36,094 nt of DNA, taken from Armatimonadaceae bacterium. GTDB taxonomy: Bacteria > Armatimonadota > Armatimonadia > Armatimonadales > Armatimonadaceae. The stretch's first letter is position 1, and each line of letters begins with the position of its first letter. The stretch is taken from the NCBI GenBank assembly GCA_030447685.1, contig JAUJOK010000036.1:1365-37458 (forward strand), written 5' to 3'. Of the stretch, positions 23,686 to 30,987 are shown piece by piece. The notes under the pieces were generated by a model, which saw only the letters and a program-made list of their open reading frames with translations, did no database searches and was not told the DNA's origin. The position numbers were made by a program, and so were the translations under genes.

Positions 23686-24441
23686 CTACAGTGCCAGGAG
23701 AAGAACCGTATAGCAGGCGGTTCCCAGAGCAAAGGCCCAGAAGCGGCTTTCACGATCTTCCGGCAGCTCTTCTTTCAGCACGTTGAGGATTGTCCCGCCC
23801 GCAATAAACGCAAACGCTACGGCGAGCGCGGCCTCGGAAAGCGTTGCCGCAAGGCCGACGGCTCCGCCTAGGACCACCGCCCCGGCTAAGAGCCAGCGGC
23901 CCACACGCTCGTAGTCCCTGCGGTGGTGCTGCCGCAGGCCGTAATCGTTCACGACAAAGTGAAAGGCATAGGCGACGAAGAAAAACAGCAGCCCCGAAAG
24001 ACCGTCCTCGTTCCGGTGAAGCATCAGGTACCCGATCAACGCGTTATAGATGGCGAAGGAGCCGATATGCAGATAGAAGACGCCGACGCTGGCCGTCTCG
24101 GTGTCCTGCTCTTCCCGAAGATGGCTGCGTGAGCGGCGCGCGATCTGCTCCAGGCCGTAAAAAGCCGCCATCCCCATCAGCGCGACCAGGTAGACATGAT
24201 GCTCGACGAAGCGAAGCGCCTGCGGAAGCAGTCCTGTTTCCGTCGCTTCCGCCACCGCCCGTTGTCCTTCCGCAAGCTCCGGTAAAAGGTGGACGAACAC
24301 ATAGGCTACGGAGATGCCGCTGGAACCGGAAAGCCAGATACTGCGCGGGGTCACGTCCAGAAACTTCAGCTTACCCGCCAGCAGATGGACGAGCGCCAGA
24401 ACTGCCACGGCGATTAGCGCGGGCAGCAGTTGAGGATTCAT
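23686..24441 (-). CDS. Multi-pass membrane protein, ZIP-transporter-like
   Basis: A 251-residue protein with about seven or eight membrane helices. SIWLSGSSGISVAYVFVHLL followed by PEL, HFVVNDYGLRQHH and the last segments (FAFIAGGTILNVLKEELPED, WAFALGTACYTVLLLAL) recall ZIP-family metal transporters, where a helix ends in LPE and one carries His residues for metal. The core ZIP motif HExxHE is not seen, so this is a distant resemblance. The ATG at 24441 is preferred. It is the last gene of the five-gene minus-strand operon, starting 13 bases after the PAP2 gene. Confidence 0.6.
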   Translation of the reverse strand: MNPQLLPALIAVAVLALVHLLAGKLKFLDVTPRSIWLSGSSGISVAYVFVHLLPELAEGQRAVAEATETGLLPQALRFVEHHVYLVALMGMAAFYGLEQIARRSRSHLREEQDTETASVGVFYLHIGSFAIYNALIGYLMLHRNEDGLSGLLFFFVAYAFHFVVNDYGLRQHHRRDYERVGRWLLAGAVVLGGAVGLAATLSEAALAVAFAFIAGGTILNVLKEELPEDRESRFWAFALGTACYTVLLLAL

Positions 24442-24454
24442 AGGCGGTATGCCC

Positions 24455-25138
24455 TCATTTTGTGGGCCGCCGGAAGTATTCGAAAAGGAAAAGGATCGCC
24501 ATGAGCCAGGGAACACCGATCAGCCAGCCCGCGGCCACATCCGATGGGTAATGGGCAGCGAGATAAACGCGGCTCGCTCCGACCAGCAGGGCCAGACCGA
24601 GCGCGGCCAGCGCTGCCAGAATCTTGAGCCAGACAGCGACCTCGGAGCGCCGGGCGACAAGATAGGCCACAAAGCCGTACGCAACGAGCGCATACACGGA
24701 ATGGCCGGACGGGAAACTGGCAAACGGCGCTTCCTCCAGCGCGGGAACGATCTGCGGGCGCGGGCGGTTTACGACGAACTTGAACGTAAGTGTCAGCAGG
24801 CCGCTGCCCACACAGGCGATTGCATAAAAATAAAACGCCCGCCAGGCAGTCCTTCGACGCCACGCCAGAAGCGCCAGCAGCAGACCGAGCGGGATAATAA
24901 CCTGCCAGTTTCCTATAATACTGAAGCCCTTGGCGAGCGGGGTCAGCCAATCGCCGTCGGGCGAAAGCGCCAGCCGATGGGCGCGGCGCAGCAGAAGCCG
25001 GTCATAGGTTCCGCTGTCCCCGGTGACAACATCCTCGATTATGTTGAAAAAGAATAGCAAGCCCCCCACACCCAGGAGAAGCATGATCCGCACCACGGCT
25101 TTCGAGTGGAGAACCGGGTATAAGGGTGGTTGATTCAT
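24455..25138 (-). CDS. PAP2 family lipid phosphatase
   Basis: A 227-residue membrane phosphatase of the PAP2 superfamily, with about six helices. The three catalytic motifs are complete: K120 to RPRP127 (KFVVNRPRP), PSGH at 143-146 and SR190-x5-H196 (SRVYLAAHYPSDV), providing the His nucleophile and its Asp partner. Such enzymes hydrolyse phosphatidic acid, undecaprenyl pyrophosphate or similar lipids at the outer face. The start codon directly follows the TAA stop of the DUF2254 gene, so expression is coupled. The substrate is not predictable from sequence. Confidence 0.92.
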   Translation of the reverse strand: MNQPPLYPVLHSKAVVRIMLLLGVGGLLFFFNIIEDVVTGDSGTYDRLLLRRAHRLALSPDGDWLTPLAKGFSIIGNWQVIIPLGLLLALLAWRRRTAWRAFYFYAIACVGSGLLTLTFKFVVNRPRPQIVPALEEAPFASFPSGHSVYALVAYGFVAYLVARRSEVAVWLKILAALAALGLALLVGASRVYLAAHYPSDVAAGWLIGVPWLMAILFLFEYFRRPTK

Positions 25139-26563
25139 TTAGGGTTCGCTTATCGTTTCTGTTGTTCCGGGAGCAGCAGCGCCAGCGGCAGCCTCGTCAC
25201 ATTTCGTTTCGGTCAGGGCCTGCAGCGCGGCGCGATGCCGCGCGTAGACCTCTTCCCGGTCGGCCTCGTCGGCCAAACCCTCGCGACAGCCGCATTCGAT
25301 CCGGTCGGCCTGCCGCCGCAGCGCGGCGCAATCCTCAGGCCGTCCTCTGCCCGCGACATGGGCCGCGATCAGCGCAATCGTTTCCAGCAGGCGGTTTGTT
25401 ACCAGGCTGCTCGTTCGCCCGTACTGCCGGATTGGGGAAAAGGCGGTGTCCACAAGGCTGGCGAAGGTGATCGGCTCGGCAATTACCCGAAGCTGCCCGG
25501 CATCATCATAGCGGAATGGCGACGGGAACGGCGTGTGGGCCAGGCGACACAGCGACGCGCCGAGCCGGTCCACGCAGGACACAGCCGTGAACGGGTCGTT
25601 GATGGCAGGCGACAGGGCGCGCAGGGCGATCTCGACTAATTGCTGCACGGGAAACTCGATATCCTGCACGAGCGTACGCCGATTGCCCAGGATAAACGCC
25701 TCGTTCAGCGCCTCGGTGAGTTCTTTGTCCACCTGCTCGCCGGGCCACGCATGCGCCAGCAGATTGCCCCGCACCACCCATTCGCCGGGGTGGTGGTTGA
25801 GACGCACCACGAGGTTCCGCTTCCCCGCAACACGCAGCAGGAGTTCGTCGTCAATCGCCTGGAGGTAGCCGGTGTCCGTGGACAGAACCTGCCGCGCTCT
25901 CTGCTCGAAGTCGGCGGGAATATCCTTTCGTGCGTCGGCCTCGGTCTTCCCCGTCTCCTGGGCGGCGTGCCCGATGGTGCCGGGAAACAGGCGGTCAATG
26001 GCGCTGTCCAGTTCACCGCCGATTACCGCAATGAGGTGATTCGCCTGCACCGAAGAGGCGACGTGGTGGATAAAGTAAATCAGCACGCCCAGGCTGACAA
26101 CCGCCAGTACGATGCCCAGCGTGACCGACAGGTTCGGCACGAAGCCGCTGCTGCCGCTGCCCTGCTCGCCCGCGCCGCGCACCGTCCGCAGCACCAGCAG
26201 GCAATACAGGAAAGTGGCGATAAACGTGCCCAGCACGATCTGGTTGCCGGTATCCCGGATAAAGGAGCGCAGCATGCGCGGGCCGAACTGCGTGGACGCC
26301 AGCGTAAGCGCGGCGATGGTAATGGAAAAGACGGTGCCCGCAACCGTGATAACCGACCCGGCCACCGTCGAAAGCAGCGTCCGCGCCCCTTCCGGCCCAC
26401 CGGTGTACGCCCACCCTAAGGTTTCGATCCAGGTTCCTCGGGCCGACTGGTCGAGCATGATCATTCCCAGCGCCATCGCGAACGCTCCCACGGCCATGAG
26501 GGAGGGGACAAACCAGAACGACGAGCGGAACGAATCCCAGAGGCTGACAAGGCGCGTTTTCAT
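25139..26563 (-). CDS. DUF2254 family membrane protein
   Basis: A 474-residue membrane protein beginning MKTRLVSLWDSFRSSFWFVP, the family's normal start. Its ATG overlaps the stop of the mscS gene (ATGA). Four helices occupy the first third (including SLMAVGAFAMALGMIML, LSTVAGSVITVAGTVFSITI and GTFIATFLYCLLVL), with the signature LASTQFGPRMLRSFIRDTGN between them. A large cytoplasmic part follows with PVQQLVEIALRALSPAINDP and FTAVSCVDRLG, conserved in DUF2254. The function is not established. The operon links it with mechanosensitive and antiporter genes, which suggests a role in membrane or ion stress, by inference. Confidence 0.88.
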   Translation of the reverse strand: MKTRLVSLWDSFRSSFWFVPSLMAVGAFAMALGMIMLDQSARGTWIETLGWAYTGGPEGARTLLSTVAGSVITVAGTVFSITIAALTLASTQFGPRMLRSFIRDTGNQIVLGTFIATFLYCLLVLRTVRGAGEQGSGSSGFVPNLSVTLGIVLAVVSLGVLIYFIHHVASSVQANHLIAVIGGELDSAIDRLFPGTIGHAAQETGKTEADARKDIPADFEQRARQVLSTDTGYLQAIDDELLLRVAGKRNLVVRLNHHPGEWVVRGNLLAHAWPGEQVDKELTEALNEAFILGNRRTLVQDIEFPVQQLVEIALRALSPAINDPFTAVSCVDRLGASLCRLAHTPFPSPFRYDDAGQLRVIAEPITFASLVDTAFSPIRQYGRTSSLVTNRLLETIALIAAHVAGRGRPEDCAALRRQADRIECGCREGLADEADREEVYARHRAALQALTETKCDEAAAGAAAPGTTETISEP

Positions 26564-27593
26564 GAGGTTTGCTGTTGCCCTGACTCGCCTCCGGCGTCGG
26601 CGGCGGCCTCGTTGCGTCGCCGCTCGGCGTCCGCTCCTGCCCCGGCCAGTTCTCGCAATAATCCAGAAACCGAGCGTGGTTTCGGGACTTCTTCGCGGCG
26701 GCCTGCGGGCCATCCTTCGCGCTGGCGTCTGCGGTCGCCGTCCGTCTCCTCGGTCTGGTCGTGGAACAGGATCTGCTGCGTCGGGAACGGCATATCTATC
26801 CCGTTTTCCGTCAGACGGTCTTTGATGGCCGTCAGCACCGCATCCTGAGCCGACAGCATATCCATTTGGCGCGGCGGCTTGATCCACCAGCGCAGGCGCA
26901 GGTTTACCGTCGAGTCAGCAAGCTTCACCAGAAGCACTTCCGGCGGCGGGTCTTTTAAGACGCTGTCTATGCCGTCCACCGTTTCCCGCATCAGCCGCTT
27001 TGCCTCGGCGATGTCGTCGCCGTAGCCGATGCCGAAGTCATACTCCAGGCGGCGTGTCTCAAAGGCAGTGTTGACGAGGACGGAGTCGGTGAACAGCTCG
27101 CTGTTGGGGATGACCACGCGCCGCCCGTCATAGGTCTTGATGAAGGTGGCCCGCGTCTGTATCTCCTCCACCGTTCCCTCGTAGCCCCCGACGATGATCT
27201 GGTCGCCGATACGGAACGGCTCGGTCAAAAGCAGCAGGATACCCGCGAGGAAGTTCTGCAGGATATCGCGGAAGGCGAAGCCGATGGCGACACTGCTGAT
27301 TCCCAGCAGGCTGACAAGCTGGCCCGGCTGGAACGAGGGCAGGGCGATCACCAGAGCCACCAGAAGCCCGACGAGAATGATGATTCCTGCGCCAGACGGC
27401 CCATGACCAGCCCGACGTTGCGGTGACGCCGGTAGCGGTCGTTGAGACGGCGCACCAGAGCGCGCACTCCTTTGGCCGCGAAATAGAACAGCAGGAAGAC
27501 GATGAGAGCCAGGACAAGGTGGGGCAGCAGCCGGAAGAAGCTGTTGCCCATGGCCTGGAGCGTCTTCAGCGCCTGTGATGTATCGATGTTCAT
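26560..27593 (-). pseudogene. MscS-family mechanosensitive channel, frameshifted
   Basis: Small-conductance mechanosensitive channel. The N-terminal frame (from 27593) gives LLPHLVLALIVFLLFYFAAK, a charged linker and GLVMGRLAQ, then goes out of frame. The second frame resumes at GIIILVGLLVALVIALPSF, followed by the pore helix (LLGISSVAIGFAFRDILQNF), the beta domain RIGDQIIVGGYEGTVEEIQT and YDGRRVVIPNSELF. A missing base in the CC at 27386-27387 (plus strand) would restore LAQGIIILVG and about 344 residues. The last 60 residues are charged and low in complexity. Either a real lesion that disables the channel or a base-calling error. It lies between the antiporter and DUF2254 genes. Confidence 0.85.
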
Positions 27594-27683
27594 AAGCAGC
27601 GGTTTCCGCTTCCTTCGCCAGAGCGACAGGAAGGGCGGGCTGCGCCCGCCGTTGGACGAACGGCGGCGGCAGGCCGCAGCGTC

Positions 27684-28997
27684 TTAGCCGGGAGTTCGGC
27701 CTTTGGTTTTTCCGTACCAGTTCATCAGCGGCGTGACCGACGTGCCGTGCAGAACCACGGAAACGGCGATTACCGTCAGCGTAAGGGCGGTAAGCCGCTC
27801 GGCCAGCGGGCGGGGAAGGCCGTGCGTTATCGCATAGGCGAGATAGTACAGCGAGCCGATCCCCCGGATGCCGAACCAGGAGATCAGCCACCGCTGCGGG
27901 CGCGACGAGCGGCTTTTCCAAAGACCCAGCCCAACGGAAATAGGCCGGATTATCAGGAACAGCAGCGGAACGAACCAGTAGGCTTCGATGGGCAGATAAC
28001 GCGTGGAAAGCATTCCGCCGATCAGCACCACCACGGACACTTCGCCAATGCGCTCCAGTTGCTCGTTGAAGCCGAGCACGGCCTGCGCCATGTAGGCAGG
28101 AGCCTTTTCCGGGTGGGTGGCTATCTCCTCGCTTTCGTCCGCAGCGGCTGCTGCCTGCTCGACATCGGTAGGTGTGTCTCCCCCGGACGCCTTTCGCTCG
28201 ACGCGCCGGAGCGCAAGACCCGCCGCGAATACGGCCAGGAAGCCGTAGGTGTGAAGGAGAAGGGCCGCGCCGTAGGACAGACCGATCAGGCCCAGCGCCA
28301 GAAAATCGTCCAAACCGACCGCCTCTTTATGCTCGCGCCGCAGGTAAAGAACCAGCGTTCCTATCAGCGTGCCCAGCAGCCCGCCAATACCGAGGCCGCC
28401 GATAATCGCCCAGGCAACGTCCACCGCCAGCCAGCGCGTCAGACCGGGGCCGAGCGAGTGCAGGCCAAGCAGGCCCAGACCCAGCATGACGAAGGGAAAC
28501 GCCGTGCCATCATTGAAGCCCGCCTCGCCGGTCAGGCTGAAGCGCAGGCGGTCTCGGTCGTCGGGGTTTTCTAACTGCACGTCCGAGGCGAGCACGGGGT
28601 CCGTGGGCGCAAGAATCGCCCCCAGCAGGATCGCCGCGCCGAGCGGCAGATGAAGAAGGTAATAGCCCGCCACAGCCACCAGTGCGATGGTGACGCTCAT
28701 CGAGAGGAAGGCCAGGCGCAGCGGGAGACGCCACCGCGCATCGTGGAGCAGCGGACTGAGCTTCAGCCCCGCCGTAAACAGCGAAATGATGACGGCAACC
28801 TCGGTCAGGCGCTCGATCAGGGATGCCTGCGCCACCGGGTCCATGCGGATCAGCCCGTAGCCGAACGGCCCCAGACCGAAGCCGACCAGCAGGTACAGCA
28901 TCGACGTGCTCAGCGGCAGGCGCTTCAGGACGGAGGCGGTTAGCGCCATGATGACCAGCAGCCCGCCAATAATGAGGAACCAGAGGTTAAAGATCAT
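27684..28997 (-). CDS. NhaP-type cation:proton antiporter (CPA1)
   Basis: A 437-residue antiporter with about 12 helices. APTDPVLASDVQ is the conserved helix-4 motif of NhaP/CPA1, and GEAGFNDGTAFPFVMLG carries the Asn-Asp ion-binding pair of helix 5. The tail SWFGIRGIGSLYYLAYA with the conserved Arg matches family helix 11. It exchanges Na+ or K+ for H+ and so protects against alkali or salt stress. It is first in the operon NhaP-MscS-DUF2254-PAP2-ZIP-like. A strong hairpin directly abuts the ATG and no Shine-Dalgarno site is visible. Confidence 0.9.
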   Translation of the reverse strand: MIFNLWFLIIGGLLVIMALTASVLKRLPLSTSMLYLLVGFGLGPFGYGLIRMDPVAQASLIERLTEVAVIISLFTAGLKLSPLLHDARWRLPLRLAFLSMSVTIALVAVAGYYLLHLPLGAAILLGAILAPTDPVLASDVQLENPDDRDRLRFSLTGEAGFNDGTAFPFVMLGLGLLGLHSLGPGLTRWLAVDVAWAIIGGLGIGGLLGTLIGTLVLYLRREHKEAVGLDDFLALGLIGLSYGAALLLHTYGFLAVFAAGLALRRVERKASGGDTPTDVEQAAAAADESEEIATHPEKAPAYMAQAVLGFNEQLERIGEVSVVVLIGGMLSTRYLPIEAYWFVPLLFLIIRPISVGLGLWKSRSSRPQRWLISWFGIRGIGSLYYLAYAITHGLPRPLAERLTALTLTVIAVSVVLHGTSVTPLMNWYGKTKGRTPG

Positions 28998-29030
28998 GCG
29001 GCGGCGCTTCGTGCTTCTAAGCGCCGCCGC
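28998..29030 (-). promoter_or_regulatory. 12-bp perfect hairpin abutting the NhaP start codon
   Basis: GCGGCGGCGCTT (28998-29009) is the exact complement of AAGCGCCGCCGC (29019-29030) with a 9-base loop. On the transcribed minus strand the stem ends directly at the ATG (28997). It could hide the initiation region or stop transcription coming from the upstream gene. Confidence 0.55.
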
Positions 29031-29100
29031 GCCGCCCGCCGTTTGAAGGGGTTGGTTGTTATCACGCCCGCAGTGTACCCAGGAACGCCGGAAGGCTACG

Positions 29101-29225
29101 CCGGGCCGATGAACGACCCGTCTCCCAAAGGCAACCGTCCTGCCGGACGGGCGATAGGCAGACCCGGCAAGCGTCGGCGCGTCCGAAGGACGTTTATATC
29201 GGAGACGGGTCGTTTACCGGCCCGG
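29101..29225. repeat. 125-bp palindromic element with 25-bp inverted ends
   Basis: Arms 29101-29125 and 29201-29225 are reverse complements with two mismatches (core AACGACCCGTCTCC). Inside are the hairpins CCGTCC/GGACGG and CGTCC/GGACG. The right arm overlaps the stop codon of the FAD oxidoreductase gene. Its sequence differs from the CCCCTCTCCC repeats, so it is a separate family; it may be the terminator of that gene. Confidence 0.65.
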
Positions 29226-30821
29226 CGAAATCGGCTCCGGCGGCAACGGGGCGGTATCGGGCGGCGTCCATTCCAGAATCTGTTGATCCGCCCGCAGCTG
29301 CGCTTGAAGGTTTTCGATGTCCACCTGCTGCACGGGAACTCCGGCATCGATGGCGAGGACGGCGGCGGTCGCGGCGGACTGCCCCAGCACAAAGAACACC
29401 GGCTCCATGCGGATGGAGCCATAGGCGATATGCGACGACGACAGGCAGACCGGCACGAGCAGGTTCGCGCACTCGCTTTCTCTGGGGACGAGGGAGCGGT
29501 AGGCGATAGGATACGGCCCGGCCACCTTCACTTCGACATTGCCCTCATTGCGCGCCGTCCAGATTCCGTTCTCCTGCCGCGCGATTCGCTGGCAGTTGTG
29601 CGAGTCCATCCCGTAGGCGGCCAGCCCCACCGAATCGGGCACGGTCTCCTGCCAGCGGCAGTTACGTTCAGTCATCACATAGTCCGATACCATGCGCCGC
29701 GCTTCGCGGATATACAACTGGTGCGGCCAGCCGCCGGTCTCCACGAACTCATCGCGGGGAAGGCCCCACGCCCGGACCTCTTCCCGAATCGGTTGCGGCA
29801 CGCGCTCGTCATGGCACAAGAACCACATCAGGCCCTGCTGGTAGCGCACGTGATCCTGAAAGATACGTTCACGCGTTCCATAGTCGCCGTCGGGCCAATC
29901 GTAGTTCGCGCCGATATGGTCGCTCGAAAAGCCGCCGTAGTTATTGGTGTCGGTCTTACCGTTGGGCATCCACACCGTCAGGCGCAGCACATCCCAGACG
30001 CCCGCGCTGATATAACGCGCCAGCAGCGTGTATTCTTCGGCGTTATAATCGATAGGTTTGGGGAACGGCAGGCGGTCTTCCGCTTTTGTCAGGCACAGGC
30101 GGAAGTTGTATGCCTGTACGCGATGATCGCCTTCGCCCTGATCGCCGGGCGGGTGGGCGGAAATAGTCGGGAGCAGGCCGCTTTCAGGATCGCCGGGAAC
30201 GACGAACGGGTCTATCGGCACCTTGAAGTTGTGGTTCGGATGGCCGAAGTGGACGCCATTCAGCGTCTCGTCGTACCGGCTGTTGGCCTCGCGGCCCACG
30301 GTGTAGGAGACGCCCGCCCTTGCCAGCAGATCGCCCTCGTAAGTGGCGTCCATGAAGATTTTGGCGCGGAAAACAGCGCCGTTTTCCATAACGATCTCGG
30401 TGATGCAGCTGCCCGATTTATGCACTCGCTGAAGGCGCTGTTCGCGGTAAACGGCGACGCCCGCTTCGTCCATCATCTCGTTCAGCGTCTTCTCGGCGAC
30501 CGACGGTTCGAAAGTCCAGTTTTCGTCATTGCCGTAATGCCTGCCCAATTGTCGGTAGAACGCGCGGGCGATACCGCCGATAGCCGCCTTGTTGCCGATA
30601 TCGGTTGCGCCCAGCCCGCCCGAGGTCAGGCCGCCCAGGTGGGTATCGAAGGCGAGCAGGGCAACGGTCTTTCCCATCTGCCGCGCCTGCATCGCCGCCG
30701 CCACCCCCGCTGACGTGCCGCCGTAGACGCAGAGGTCCGTTTCGATAACCCTGGGCTGCTCCGACGCGGGCAGGGGATAGTAGTAGCGTAGATTCGGTGA
30801 AGTGACGACATCAGGGGGCAT
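29214..30821 (-). CDS. FAD-dependent oxidoreductase (PF12831 type)
   Basis: A 535-residue flavoprotein. The dinucleotide-binding loop is VYGGTSAGVAAA (32-43), and FDTHLGGLTSGGLGATDIGN and AKIFMDATYEGDLLARAGVS are hallmarks of the PF12831 family found in Planctomycetes, Verrucomicrobia and Armatimonadota. C-terminal SSSHIAYGSIRMEPVFFVLG followed by GQSAATAAVLA completes the FAD site. The substrate is unknown; many relatives lie in carbohydrate-degradation clusters. There is no signal peptide from the chosen ATG (30821), which has AAAGGA eight bases upstream. The last codons and the stop fall inside the right arm of a palindrome. It is divergent from the spermidine-synthase-like gene. Confidence 0.88.
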   Translation of the reverse strand: MPPDVVTSPNLRYYYPLPASEQPRVIETDLCVYGGTSAGVAAAMQARQMGKTVALLAFDTHLGGLTSGGLGATDIGNKAAIGGIARAFYRQLGRHYGNDENWTFEPSVAEKTLNEMMDEAGVAVYREQRLQRVHKSGSCITEIVMENGAVFRAKIFMDATYEGDLLARAGVSYTVGREANSRYDETLNGVHFGHPNHNFKVPIDPFVVPGDPESGLLPTISAHPPGDQGEGDHRVQAYNFRLCLTKAEDRLPFPKPIDYNAEEYTLLARYISAGVWDVLRLTVWMPNGKTDTNNYGGFSSDHIGANYDWPDGDYGTRERIFQDHVRYQQGLMWFLCHDERVPQPIREEVRAWGLPRDEFVETGGWPHQLYIREARRMVSDYVMTERNCRWQETVPDSVGLAAYGMDSHNCQRIARQENGIWTARNEGNVEVKVAGPYPIAYRSLVPRESECANLLVPVCLSSSHIAYGSIRMEPVFFVLGQSAATAAVLAIDAGVPVQQVDIENLQAQLRADQQILEWTPPDTAPLPPEPISPGR

Positions 30822-30987
30822 CTTATCTATCCTTTGGTCTCTTCCAGAGCGGCAGATACGGTATCGCAGTAACCGTCTGTTCTTCGTTTCCGGCGCGGCA
30901 TCCTTTAAAGCCGCACCGGAACAGCCAATCATTTATGACAGGCCGTTTATCGGTATACTGGGTTGTTGAGGCGCGGGGGAAGAGGCT

